Source: Bacteroidota bacterium | GTDB lineage: Bacteria > Bacteroidota > Bacteroidia > B-17B0 > Aurantibacillaceae | Assembly (NCBI GenBank): GCA_013287545.1 | Contig: JABDDQ010000008.1 | Location: 1 to 52,506 of the forward strand | Length of the DNA: 52,506 bases | Direction: 5' to 3' | Shown: piece after piece, positions 28,230-35,361 of the stretch | How the letters are laid out: every line of letters begins with the position of its first letter | Numbering within the stretch: the first letter of the stretch is position 1 | Position numbers and translations under genes: made by a program | The notes under the pieces: generated by a model | Told to the model about the DNA's origin: nothing | Database searches by the model: none | What the model saw: the letters and a program-made list of their open reading frames with translations, nothing else

Positions 28230-28233
28230 ATTT

Positions 28234-28920
28234 TTAATCTTTCATCATAAAACGATACCCCACGCGCGATTCGGTAATAATTAACTCGGGGTTATTGGCA
28301 TCGTTTTCTACTTTTTTACGCAGTTGTGCTATAAACACCCGTAACGATTGCGATTGGTCGGCTTGCCCCGGACCCCACACCTGACTTAATATATAATGGT
28401 GTGTAAGCACACGCCCTTCGTTTTTTAGTAGTAAACAAAGTAAGGCGTATTCGGTAGCGGTTAGCTTAACGGTTTCGTTATCTTTTTTTACTAAACGTGT
28501 TTTAAAATCAATCGATAAATTACCAATGTTTACAACCGAAGTTTGTTCGGGTACATCGCTATTACGAATAAAGGCACGAATGCGCGCCAGTAATTCGCCC
28601 GTACGAAAAGGCTTGGTTAAATAATCGTTAGCGCCACTATCCAATGCTTTAATAATATTTTCTTCGTCGCTTTGCACCGATAAAATTAAGATGGGTTTGT
28701 TGTACCACTGGCGCAATTTTTTTAAAACTACCAAACCATTTTCATCAGGCAAACCAATGTCAAGCAAAATTAAATCGGGTGGGTGGTTTGCTGCCAACAG
28801 CAAACCTTCGGCAGCGGTAGCTGCCTCAACCACTTTATATTGGTGGTTACGCAACGTAATTTCTAACAACTTTCTAATCTGAGCTTCGTCGTCAATTACT
28901 AAAATTTCTTGTTTACTCAT
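28234..28920 (-). CDS. kdpE: KdpE-like response regulator (OmpR family)
   Basis: 228 residues. The receiver domain has the acidic pair VIDDE (residues 8-12), phospho-acceptor Asp54 in LILLDIGLPDENG, and Lys in YLTKPF. The C-terminal winged-helix DNA-binding domain (about 130-226) has LTATEYALLCLLLKNEGRVLTHHYILSQVWG and VFIAQLRKKVE, a good match to KdpE. Its start lies 3 bases after the kdpD stop, so the pair is co-transcribed. It probably controls its own operon and kup through the 21-bp repeats. kdpFABC itself is not present in the window. Confidence 0.93.
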   Translation of the reverse strand: MSKQEILVIDDEAQIRKLLEITLRNHQYKVVEAATAAEGLLLAANHPPDLILLDIGLPDENGLVVLKKLRQWYNKPILILSVQSDEENIIKALDSGANDYLTKPFRTGELLARIRAFIRNSDVPEQTSVVNIGNLSIDFKTRLVKKDNETVKLTATEYALLCLLLKNEGRVLTHHYILSQVWGPGQADQSQSLRVFIAQLRKKVENDANNPELIITESRVGYRFMMKD

Positions 28921-28923
28921 TTT

Positions 28924-29994
28924 TTAAATTATTTCTGCCGATGCTTCAGCCATAATTTTTATGGTAAATTTTGCACCGCCTGTTTTTACATTCTCTAATA
29001 AAATAGTGCCATAATGCGCACCCACAAAACCCTTAACAATAGATAGGCCCAAGCCTGTGCCACCTGTATGCGAATTTTTAAGTCGGTAAAATTTTTCAAA
29101 CACATTTTCTATTTCATCAGCCGGAAAACCCTTGCCTGTATCTTCAACCGTTATCACTAAATTTTTATTGTGCTTAAAAGCACTAATAGTAATGGTGCTG
29201 TTAGCCGGTGTATAAATTAGTGCGTTGTAAACCAAATTGTAAATGCACTCCCTAATTAACCCCCCATCTATTTTAAATAGTGGTAAGTTTTCTTTTATAT
29301 TAATTATAATGGTGTGTGCTCTTGTATATTCTTTTAATTTATTTTTTACGTCATAAGCCAGTTCGTTTATGTCACACCAATCTAAAATGGGTTTCACCAC
29401 GCCCGATTCGAGGCGAGACATGTTCAATAAATTCTCTACCTGTCCGTTTAGCCTCAATGCTGCTTTTGATATTTCAGCTACCAAAATATCTTTATCTTCT
29501 TCCTGCAAATTAGTTGCATCAGCCTTTAAATTATCGCTTGCCCCAATAATGGTTGCTATAGGCGTGCGCAGCTCATGCGACAGTGAGTTAAGCAACGTGT
29601 TATAAAGTTGTAGCGTGTTTCGTTTTTCTTCGCGCTTACGCGCAATTTTTTCCCACTGTCGTGTTTTGTAATTTAATACCGCGTTAACCAGGGCCACAGT
29701 AAAGTACATTAAAAACATCAGCACATCTTCGGTTTGGTTAATGTGTAAATTAAATACAGGCGGTATAAAAAAATAATCCCAAATAAAGGCACTTAAAAGC
29801 GCAACCAACAGCAAGGGCAAAATATCTAAAAACATGGCCAGTACCGATACCGTAAACAACAACAACAAGGCAACAATTTTGTAAGCTATAAATGCCGATA
29901 ACAAATAACAAATAACCGCCACCACCACCACCGAAAATATACCATATAAATATTGGCGAACTTTGGGTAATTTGTTTAATAAAACTCTTTCCAT
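28924..29994 (-). CDS. kdpD: KdpD-like sensor histidine kinase lacking the N-terminal KdpD/Usp domains
   Basis: 356 residues. The protein begins directly with the four-helix DUF4118 membrane domain (residues about 14-107). A short coiled linker follows, then HisKA with His140 in SLSHELRTPIATIIGASDNL, and HATPase with N, G1 and G2 boxes (LVYNALIYTPANST, VEDTGKGFP, GTGLGLSIVKGFVG). The SHELRTPIATI pattern and DUF4118 identify it as KdpD-type. Full-length KdpD is about 890 residues with cytoplasmic KdpD and universal-stress domains; these are absent here. The putative -7 box lies only 8 bases ahead of the ATG, so the mRNA may be nearly leaderless. Confidence 0.88.
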   Translation of the reverse strand: MERVLLNKLPKVRQYLYGIFSVVVVAVICYLLSAFIAYKIVALLLLFTVSVLAMFLDILPLLLVALLSAFIWDYFFIPPVFNLHINQTEDVLMFLMYFTVALVNAVLNYKTRQWEKIARKREEKRNTLQLYNTLLNSLSHELRTPIATIIGASDNLKADATNLQEEDKDILVAEISKAALRLNGQVENLLNMSRLESGVVKPILDWCDINELAYDVKNKLKEYTRAHTIIINIKENLPLFKIDGGLIRECIYNLVYNALIYTPANSTITISAFKHNKNLVITVEDTGKGFPADEIENVFEKFYRLKNSHTGGTGLGLSIVKGFVGAHYGTILLENVKTGGAKFTIKIMAEASAEII

Positions 29995-30002
29995 TTACAA
30001 TA

Positions 30003-30010
30003 CAAAGCTA
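30003..30010 (-). promoter_or_regulatory. -7 promoter element of kdpD
   Basis: The minus-strand bases read TAGCTTTG, an exact TAnnTTTG match. It lies 8 bases upstream of the kdpD ATG and 42 bases from the 21-bp repeat at 30053-30073. Confidence 0.55.
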
Positions 30011-30052
30011 CGTTTACATTTACAATTTAACAGCTAAACTTAACCACAGTTT

Positions 30053-30073
30053 TATAAAGATTTTATAAAGATT
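30053..30073 (-). promoter_or_regulatory. Candidate KdpE-type operator upstream of kdpD
   Basis: Two exact direct half-sites on the plus strand, TATAAAGATTT and TATAAAGATT, with a partial third (TGTAAAAAT) following. It is 20/21 identical to the site upstream of kup and identically placed relative to the -7 box. Confidence 0.6.
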
Positions 30074-30099
30074 TGTAAAAATGCTGCAATTTTTTAGTT

Positions 30100-30280
30100 A
30101 AACACCCGCCAAGTAAATCTCCCCTCATTACAGCATGCAGGCCTGTCCAAACGCCAGGTCGTTAGGCATGTGCGGCAGCGTTCGTTTTGTTTTAATTTTT
30201 GGCTTCTTTTTGCTCAAGTACGGCAAAAGTCCGATGAACTTTTGATTGGGCAAGTGTGTTAGGGGATAGGAAATAAAAAG
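30100..30280. other. Unassigned, locally GC-richer block next to the mqnC tail
   Basis: About 180 bases between the kdpD promoter and the displaced mqnC tail. It contains GC-richer words (GCATGCAGGCCTGTCC, CGCCAGGTCGTTAGGCATG, GCGGCAGCG) unlike the surrounding AT-rich spacers. A minus-strand frame (30128-30334) has no recognisable features. No terminator was identified. It marks the right-hand edge of the segment between the two mqnC tails. Confidence 0.3.
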
Positions 30281-30349
30281 CTCCGCGGTCAGCAATGCAA
30301 TTTTCGTGAATTGCCTGCTAACATAGAAGAGCAAGTAATTAATTACTAA
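30281..30349 (+). pseudogene. Displaced copy of the last 22 codons of mqnC
   Basis: In frame these bases read LRGQQC then NFRELPANIEEQVINY and TAA. The intact mqnC at 24128-24196 ends LRGQQY then NFRELPANIEEQVINY. Only one residue differs (Cys for Tyr), while at least nine codons differ synonymously (for example AAC/AAT, TTC/TTT, CTA/TTG, ATC/ATA). Similarity stops exactly at the stop codon and begins at the Leu codon. There is no start codon or upstream mqnC sequence, so it is a remnant and not a gene. Confidence 0.85.
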
Positions 30350-30355
30350 GATTTT

Positions 30356-31630
30356 TTAAAAAACCTCTCCTAAATTAATAAATACACCGTTGGAGCCATT
30401 TATGCCGAGTGCATAATCGATACAGATGTTTGTTTTAGAATCGCGGTTTACTTTTATACGAATGCCTGTGCCCACGGCAGGATATATGGTTTGAAATTTA
30501 TTGCTGGGCCAATCGGTAACAGATTGTGCGTTGGCAAAAACCACACCGCCTACTAAGCCATTGCGTGTTATGCCAAAACGATATTCGGCTTCGGCATACA
30601 ATAAGTTTTTTCCGCGAAACCTGCTTTGTATATAACCACGCCCCATGTTGGCGTAAGGATCCCAACCGGTACTCGGCATATCTAAGTAAGGCACATTGCC
30701 ATTAAAAGTAAACCAGTTGTAGCTCCAAAACGCCAACACATTATCTGATTTTTTACTCAGCTTAAAATATTTTCGTAAATCAACTATCAATGATTGATAA
30801 TTGTGGTTGCTGCCTAACATGGTTAAGTTTGGACAAAATGCAACGCTGCCATACACGGCATCAGATGGATTGATGGAGTTTTTTCGTGTATCGAACAAAG
30901 CGTTTACCGATATGCCTGACGATACGGATTGTTTGGTTAAGCCATATTTTTTAAAATCGCTTATGCCGCCATCCGTAGGTCCTGCTTCGCTAATGTTCCA
31001 ATGGTAATTTAAATTATACGCCAAGCCCGCATAAAAGGCTGTATTATCTATATGCTTTAGCACAGCTTCGTGTATAATTATGTTTGAGTAGTTTAAGGGA
31101 TCTTTGTTTTGTAAAGTAGTATGACCACCTAAACCATAGGTGTATTCAGGGTACTTGTAGAAGCGCCAATCGCCGAGGAGATTAAAGCTGTTTTTTCGGG
31201 TCCATATATTGGATAAAATGGGTAGAATTATTTGGTTTTTTTGCGTGTAACTAACACTGGCATCTATAGCCGATAACTTGGTACTGTTTTGGTTATCGGT
31301 ATAAAAAGCGGCATTGCCTGCTGCGGCCACAGCAAACCCGGTTACTGAGGAGTAACCTGCCGCGGGTAAAATAGCATAATGTAATTTACCGGCTTTTTCA
31401 ACCGATTCGCAGGTGTCTTTAACCGGTTTTTTAATAATCCTTCGGTAAACATCTACAATGTCTTCTTGCTCAATTTTTTTGCAGGATGTTAACGTATCTT
31501 CTGTATCGTTTTTTTGCGCAGCTACATTTGCTGCCAACAAAAACATACCCGCACATAAACCAAGTTTTGCTTTTTGATTGAAAAAAAACAAATTACTGTT
31601 TAAAAAGTATACGTTGTAGATACGAGTCAC
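30356..31630 (-). CDS. BamA/TamA-family outer-membrane protein (surface antigen D15-like)
   Basis: 424 residues. The start is uncertain: an N-terminal MTRIYNVYFLNSNLFFFNQK precedes a hydrophobic stretch KLGLCAGMFLLAANVAAQ that looks like the signal peptide. The body matches the 16-stranded barrel domain of Omp85-type proteins (YGLGGHTTLQNKDPLNYSN, AFYAGLAYNLNYHWNI, LFDTRKNSINPSDAVYGSV, GRGYIQSRFRGKNLLYAEAEYRFG) and ends INLGEVF with terminal Phe. POTRA domains are absent, so it is not BamA itself. It could serve lipoprotein or protein export, or be a scaffold. Its stop is 6 bases from the displaced mqnC tail. Confidence 0.82.
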   Translation of the reverse strand: MTRIYNVYFLNSNLFFFNQKAKLGLCAGMFLLAANVAAQKNDTEDTLTSCKKIEQEDIVDVYRRIIKKPVKDTCESVEKAGKLHYAILPAAGYSSVTGFAVAAAGNAAFYTDNQNSTKLSAIDASVSYTQKNQIILPILSNIWTRKNSFNLLGDWRFYKYPEYTYGLGGHTTLQNKDPLNYSNIIIHEAVLKHIDNTAFYAGLAYNLNYHWNISEAGPTDGGISDFKKYGLTKQSVSSGISVNALFDTRKNSINPSDAVYGSVAFCPNLTMLGSNHNYQSLIVDLRKYFKLSKKSDNVLAFWSYNWFTFNGNVPYLDMPSTGWDPYANMGRGYIQSRFRGKNLLYAEAEYRFGITRNGLVGGVVFANAQSVTDWPSNKFQTIYPAVGTGIRIKVNRDSKTNICIDYALGINGSNGVFINLGEVF

Positions 31631-31658
31631 AAATAGTTTATTTCGCTAAGTTAATTTA

Positions 31659-32063
31659 TTAAGATGTAGTTTCCTCGGTGGCGACATCTTTTTTACGTAA
31701 AAACTTAGTTAGTAAACTTTTAATAACTGATTTTATTTCTTCGCTGTTTTTTGATACTACATTGGTAACACCCATTTGTAAAATAGTACCCAGTATTTTT
31801 TTTACCGGGCTGCGTGTGCCGCCAACAGCCGCTTTTTTAGTTAGGTAGCCAACGGCAACACTTAGTACTGTGTTTAAAATATCGCCCTTAAAATCGGCTG
31901 ATGTAGTTAATTCGCTGATTGTTTTTTTAATTAAATTAACAGGTCGTAAACTTTCGTAGGTAGTTTTAAACTCTTCTTTTAACAATTTTTTGTCATTTAC
32001 CTGCTTAATTTCAAGCAAGACAATACGCGCTTTTAATTCGGTTACCGAAGTTATTTTTTCCAT
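31659..32063 (-). CDS. Conserved hypothetical protein of an envelope-stress-type cluster
   Basis: 134 residues. An N-terminal helix (residues 1-45, ITSVTELKARIVLLEIKQVNDKKLLKEEF) is followed by a weakly hydrophobic Gly/Ala stretch (LNTVLSVAVGYLTKKAAVGG) and a basic amphipathic end. Proteins like this are found in Bacteroidota directly downstream of holin-X and YtxH genes, as here, where it starts 6 bases after the holin-like gene. No catalytic motif was seen. It is probably peripheral to the inner membrane. Confidence 0.7.
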   Translation of the reverse strand: MEKITSVTELKARIVLLEIKQVNDKKLLKEEFKTTYESLRPVNLIKKTISELTTSADFKGDILNTVLSVAVGYLTKKAAVGGTRSPVKKILGTILQMGVTNVVSKNSEEIKSVIKSLLTKFLRKKDVATEETTS

Positions 32064-32069
32064 ATTCGG

Positions 32070-32411
32070 TTAATTAAGCATTAATGAAATAAGTAAATCG
32101 CCCACACTTTTTTTAATGCGCTTATGCATAAAAAAATATAAAACAATTGCTACAAATGCGTAAAACCCCGCTACGCAAAAAAAACCGTAGTATAATTTCC
32201 CCAACAAATCGCTTAACCAAAAAGCCACCCCAATATTTAGAGCCATTACAAACATTACAACAATAACCAATACAATGCTACGCGATATAAAGGTGGATGC
32301 AACATCTACCCCCTTATCTACAGCTTTGAGTTTAATTAACTCAAGGCTTGTTTTTCCGTATTCTTCAACACGCTCGAATAAGGGGTCGATAAAAGTTTTT
32401 TCGTTTTCCAT
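32070..32411 (-). CDS. Holin-superfamily-III-like (holin-X type) membrane protein
   Basis: 113 residues with two strong membrane helices (about 45-68, SIVLVIVVMFVMALNIGVAFW, and about 77-98, GFFCVAGFYAFVAIVLYFFM), preceded by an amphipathic helix (FERVEEYGKTSLELIKLKAVDKG). This is the layout of the putative holin-X/phage holin III family, which in non-phage settings is part of stress-related membrane clusters and not a lysis protein. It is packed between a YtxH gene (14 bases) and the unknown gene at 31659 (6 bases). Confidence 0.8.
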   Translation of the reverse strand: MENEKTFIDPLFERVEEYGKTSLELIKLKAVDKGVDVASTFISRSIVLVIVVMFVMALNIGVAFWLSDLLGKLYYGFFCVAGFYAFVAIVLYFFMHKRIKKSVGDLLISLMLN

Positions 32412-32425
32412 ATAAATAGATTTTT

Positions 32426-32644
32426 TTAGTGCTTGCTAACTTCTTCCTTAACGGCTTCTGCTTTTTCCGTCAGTGTATCAAGCAACTCATCCAGCTTTTC
32501 GGCTAAGTCATCCATAATATCTTCGCCTTTTTTCGAAATTTTTTTTCTTGTTTCACTCCCTTTATCGGGCGCTAACAATATGCCTAAGGCGGCGCCAACG
32601 GCAACTCCCGCCAAAACACCTAACACTACTTTACCTGTGCTCAT
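32426..32644 (-). CDS. YtxH domain protein
   Basis: 72 residues. The YtxH pattern is plain: a Gly/Ala-rich membrane helix GVLAGVAVGAALGILLAPDKGSETRKKI, then a charged helix (EDIMDDLAEKLDELLDTLTEKAEAVKEEV). YtxH proteins are small general-stress membrane proteins of unknown function. It is co-transcribed with the holin-like and lmo0937-like genes on either side. Confidence 0.92.
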   Translation of the reverse strand: MSTGKVVLGVLAGVAVGAALGILLAPDKGSETRKKISKKGEDIMDDLAEKLDELLDTLTEKAEAVKEEVSKH

Positions 32645-32685
32645 AATTTATTTTTTATTAAAGTTACTAATTTTGCGTTATAAAT

Positions 32686-32841
32686 TTAAAGCGGTTTTCG
32701 CCCTTGTATAACGCGTAGTATAACCGCAATAATGGCTATAACCAATAAAATGTGTATGATGCCGCCCGCACCGTAGCCAACAAAGCCAATTACCCATGAG
32801 ATTAATAAGATAACAGCGATAACATAAAGTAAATTTCCCAT
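32686..32841 (-). CDS. lmo0937/DUF5670-family small membrane protein
   Basis: 51 residues, short enough to be missed by length cut-offs. It begins MGNLLYVIAVILLISWVIGF, continues VGYGAGGIIHILLVIAIIAVILRVI and ends QGRKPL. Two membrane helices joined by a Gly-rich turn, with W-x-IGF and G-x-IHILLVIA, are typical of the lmo0937 family, which frequently sits with YtxH and holin-X genes. The reading frame is closed and lies 41 bases upstream of ytxH and 41 bases after the lipoprotein gene. Confidence 0.85.
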   Translation of the reverse strand: MGNLLYVIAVILLISWVIGFVGYGAGGIIHILLVIAIIAVILRVIQGRKPL

Positions 32842-32882
32842 GATTTATATTTTTTAATTGTGATTAATTGATTTGTTTTTTA

Positions 32883-33296
32883 TTAATTCGGTACCATGTG
32901 AAACTCATGTCTGTCGTTGCCATCCATGTAGTAGTACCAAAATTCTTTTTGTTCTAATTTTAAAATTACCAGTGTATGTGTTTGCTGATTGGTTAAACCG
33001 GTTAACTGAATATCGGCATCATTATCCGTAAACGCCCACACACCTGTACCCGCTATACTACCCCACACGTAAGAATAATTTCCGGCTTTAGTATAGGTTT
33101 CGGAATAGCCTGCCATTTGGGATGTGTAATCGGTTCCGTTTTTTTGGTAATTCTCTACCCGCCACGTGTTACAAACACGCTCCGTACGTGAGTGGAAACT
33201 AATTAATGGTCCGTCAGGATATTTTCTACAGCTTTGTATTAAAGGCATTATGCCGATAGCAAGCAATATAATTAAGGTTGATATTTTTTGTTTCAT
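32883..33296 (-). CDS. Small lipoprotein, lipocalin-like
   Basis: 137 residues. The lipobox IQSC gives Cys23 after MKQKISTLIILLAIGIMPLIQS. The mature part starts a lipocalin-like strand (CNTWRVENYQKNGTDYTSQ), followed by alternating strands with aromatic residues (GVWAFTDNDADIQLTGL, TLVILKLEQKEFWYYYMDGNDRHEFHM). This pattern, with W-x-V near the N-terminus and an E-F-W-Y end, matches small Bacteroidota lipoproteins with a calycin-type fold. The ligand is unknown. Confidence 0.75.
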   Translation of the reverse strand: MKQKISTLIILLAIGIMPLIQSCRKYPDGPLISFHSRTERVCNTWRVENYQKNGTDYTSQMAGYSETYTKAGNYSYVWGSIAGTGVWAFTDNDADIQLTGLTNQQTHTLVILKLEQKEFWYYYMDGNDRHEFHMVPN

Positions 33297-33332
33297 TGTT
33301 GTTTGTTTTGAGTTTATATAGGTTGCTTATTT

Positions 33333-33947
33333 TTAAAAATGTACAGCAACTCCAAAAGTTGAAATGCCGGTTGATAAATCTAAAAACAAACCTGTTTTAG
33401 TATTTAAATGATACTCAGCCCCAATGTGCATGGCCACATATAAAGGGTTTACATATTGGTAATCGTTTATATCGCCGCCATAACCGTTTTGCCATACTAC
33501 GCTTTTAAATGCAAAGCCAACCGATGTACCTACATACAAATCCCATTTAGGGTGAAGATGTATCCACTCATCAAAATAATAAGAGGCTTTTACACCAACG
33601 GGCACAACTACTTCGCGGTAGTTGTAGTAACGGTACGATGGGTCGGTGTTTGGCAACGCCGGGTTGCCCCAATACGCACTATTTTGAAATGTGTAGACCC
33701 CAACAAAAGGTGCAAGTGTAAAGTTTTTAAAAATATCGAACTCATAATTAATCCCAAAGCCCGGTGTAGGAAACCCAACGGCACCATAGTACCCGGCACC
33801 TATGCCCATGTTTAACGTGTTGCCATATTTTTCGGTTGGCGGACCTTTAACTTCTACTACATAGGTAGGAGGAGTTTGATCTTGTGCAGATACTTTGTAG
33901 CTTATTAAACTTAATAAGCAAAGTGTTTTTATAAATAGTGTTTTCAT
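33333..33947 (-). CDS. Outer-membrane beta-barrel protein
   Basis: 204 residues with a signal peptide (MKTLFIKTLCLLSLISYKVSAQ). The mature part is Gly/Tyr/Phe-rich with barrel strands (TLNMGIGAGYYGAVGFPTPGFGINYEFDI, VVPVGVKASYYFDEW, LYVGTSVGFAFKSVVW) and ends STGISTFGVAVHF with a C-terminal Phe. It is an eight-stranded-type small barrel. It lies between two other secreted or outer-membrane genes on the same strand and is probably co-expressed with them. Confidence 0.8.
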   Translation of the reverse strand: MKTLFIKTLCLLSLISYKVSAQDQTPPTYVVEVKGPPTEKYGNTLNMGIGAGYYGAVGFPTPGFGINYEFDIFKNFTLAPFVGVYTFQNSAYWGNPALPNTDPSYRYYNYREVVVPVGVKASYYFDEWIHLHPKWDLYVGTSVGFAFKSVVWQNGYGGDINDYQYVNPLYVAMHIGAEYHLNTKTGLFLDLSTGISTFGVAVHF

Positions 33948-33980
33948 TTTGTTGTTGTTTTAATTGTTGTTTATTATTGT

Positions 33981-34628
33981 TTATCTATATAATCTGAAGC
34001 CAACGGTTAACTGAAACCAAATGTTTTTGTACCTGGGAGTGGTTGATGTTCCGTTGCCTTGATTAGCCATTAAATCCCAGCAAGCTTTACCCGAAATAAC
34101 AAAGTGGTTTATGTTTACATCGATGCCATACACCGCACCAAAAATATTTTTGCGGGGGTTGTCATTTTTAAAGGCTTGGTCTTGCGCGGTAAAGTTTCCG
34201 TTAAAAACATAGGCATCTTGCTGATGCATTAAGTATGAATATTGTACCCCGCCTAAAAATGTAATAAACTCAGCCGGTTTAAATTGTATTTGCAAGGGTA
34301 TATCTAAATAAGATGTTGTTCTTTTATCTGAGTAAGGAACCCCTCCTATTGTACCGGTTGATTGGTAGCCTTTTTGCGAAAACAATAATTCAGGTTGAAG
34401 ACCAATATATTTACCGATGGGTAAACATAAAAACGCACCGCCTGCAAAACCTACTTTAGGGTCGGCTACAAAATTTTCGCCGCTTGCATCGTACACGTTC
34501 GATACGTTTGCACCTGCCTTAGCGCCAAAAATTATTTTTTTACGCTCGTCATCAATTACCTCTTGTGCTTTGCCGGTAGTTGCCAAGCAAGTAAGTAAGG
34601 TTGCTGTTATTACTATATACTTTTTCAT
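33981..34628 (-). CDS. Outer-membrane beta-barrel protein (PorT/OMP_b-brl_2-like)
   Basis: 215 residues with a signal peptide (MKKYIVITATLLTCLATTGKAQ). IIFGAKAGANVSNVYDASG at the mature start, IGLQPELLFSQKGYQS and LDIPLQIQFKPAEFITFLGGVQYSYLM are the usual opening strands of the Bacteroidota PorT-like barrel family. The end, WFQLTVGFRLYR, is the closing strand. Many members are of unknown function. It lies 20 bases downstream of a coiled-coil lipoprotein gene. Confidence 0.85.
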   Translation of the reverse strand: MKKYIVITATLLTCLATTGKAQEVIDDERKKIIFGAKAGANVSNVYDASGENFVADPKVGFAGGAFLCLPIGKYIGLQPELLFSQKGYQSTGTIGGVPYSDKRTTSYLDIPLQIQFKPAEFITFLGGVQYSYLMHQQDAYVFNGNFTAQDQAFKNDNPRKNIFGAVYGIDVNINHFVISGKACWDLMANQGNGTSTTPRYKNIWFQLTVGFRLYR

Positions 34629-34648
34629 GTTGTTTAGTTTTAGGTTTA

Positions 34649-35098
34649 TTACTTGGTATTTTTAGCGCATTGCGCCGAAAGCGTGTTTAGCGATTCTTTA
34701 ATTTCATTTACATCTTTATTAAAATCGATTTTAAATATTTCCCATCTTTCTTCCCCATCAGCTCTGTAGTCATCCATTCTTTTTTTCAGGTTTATATTTT
34801 TTTGCTGTAGGGCTATTATTTTATCATCGTACTCGGTTTTAGTTTCCGCATTTTGGTTAGCTATTTTTGCCTGAAGCTCAGCCATACTTTTTTCGTTAGC
34901 AATAATTTTAGCTTCCGATTCTCTTCTAAACGTTTCAACATCCGCAGCATAATCTGCTTCTGCTTTATCTAACTTTTGGTTAGCCTCAATTACATTCACA
35001 GAAGCTTTCTCTACTTTTTCAGCAGGCGTGTCGCAACCTGTTAGAATAACACATGCTGTAAAAGCTAAGGACACTATTCTTGAAATTTTCTTTTTCAT
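34649..35098 (-). CDS. Coiled-coil lipoprotein of unknown function
   Basis: 149 residues. The lipoprotein signal ends ILTGC (Cys22). The mature protein is one long charged helix (residues about 30-135) with repeated Ala/Glu/Lys heptads such as VIEANQKLDKAEADYAADVE and IIALQQKNINLKKRMDDY, so it likely forms a coiled coil in the periplasm. A lone Cys near the C-terminus (LSAQCAKNTK) could crosslink. It is the first gene of the minus-strand run down to 31659, so the promoter should lie in the 263-base gap before the kinase gene. Confidence 0.75.
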   Translation of the reverse strand: MKKKISRIVSLAFTACVILTGCDTPAEKVEKASVNVIEANQKLDKAEADYAADVETFRRESEAKIIANEKSMAELQAKIANQNAETKTEYDDKIIALQQKNINLKKRMDDYRADGEERWEIFKIDFNKDVNEIKESLNTLSAQCAKNTK

Positions 35099-35361
35099 AA
35101 TTTCTATTTTTATCTGTTTAATAATCTATTCTTCTGTAACAAATGTATTTTATACAAAGCCCTTTTATTTTCATTTTCGTTAAGCGCCTGTTTTTAATAG
35201 CCAAGCCCCCAATAAGTGTATTTTATACCCCTACTAACTACCATATCAAATTTTATACCTGTGGGTTTGTTACACAAAAAGCCCATTATGTGGAAACAGA
35301 TTATACATTTTTAGATCTAAATAAATATTAGATTAAAAAATATTTTCCCTATTTTCAGCAT

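Noticed and set aside
30128-30334. Minus-strand 68-codon frame next to the kdpD promoter
   Set aside because: It reads through the displaced mqnC tail on the wrong strand, so it cannot be a real gene.
35143-35331. 62-codon frame in the gap before the TPR kinase
   Set aside because: AT-rich gap that should hold two divergent promoters; the frame has no motif.
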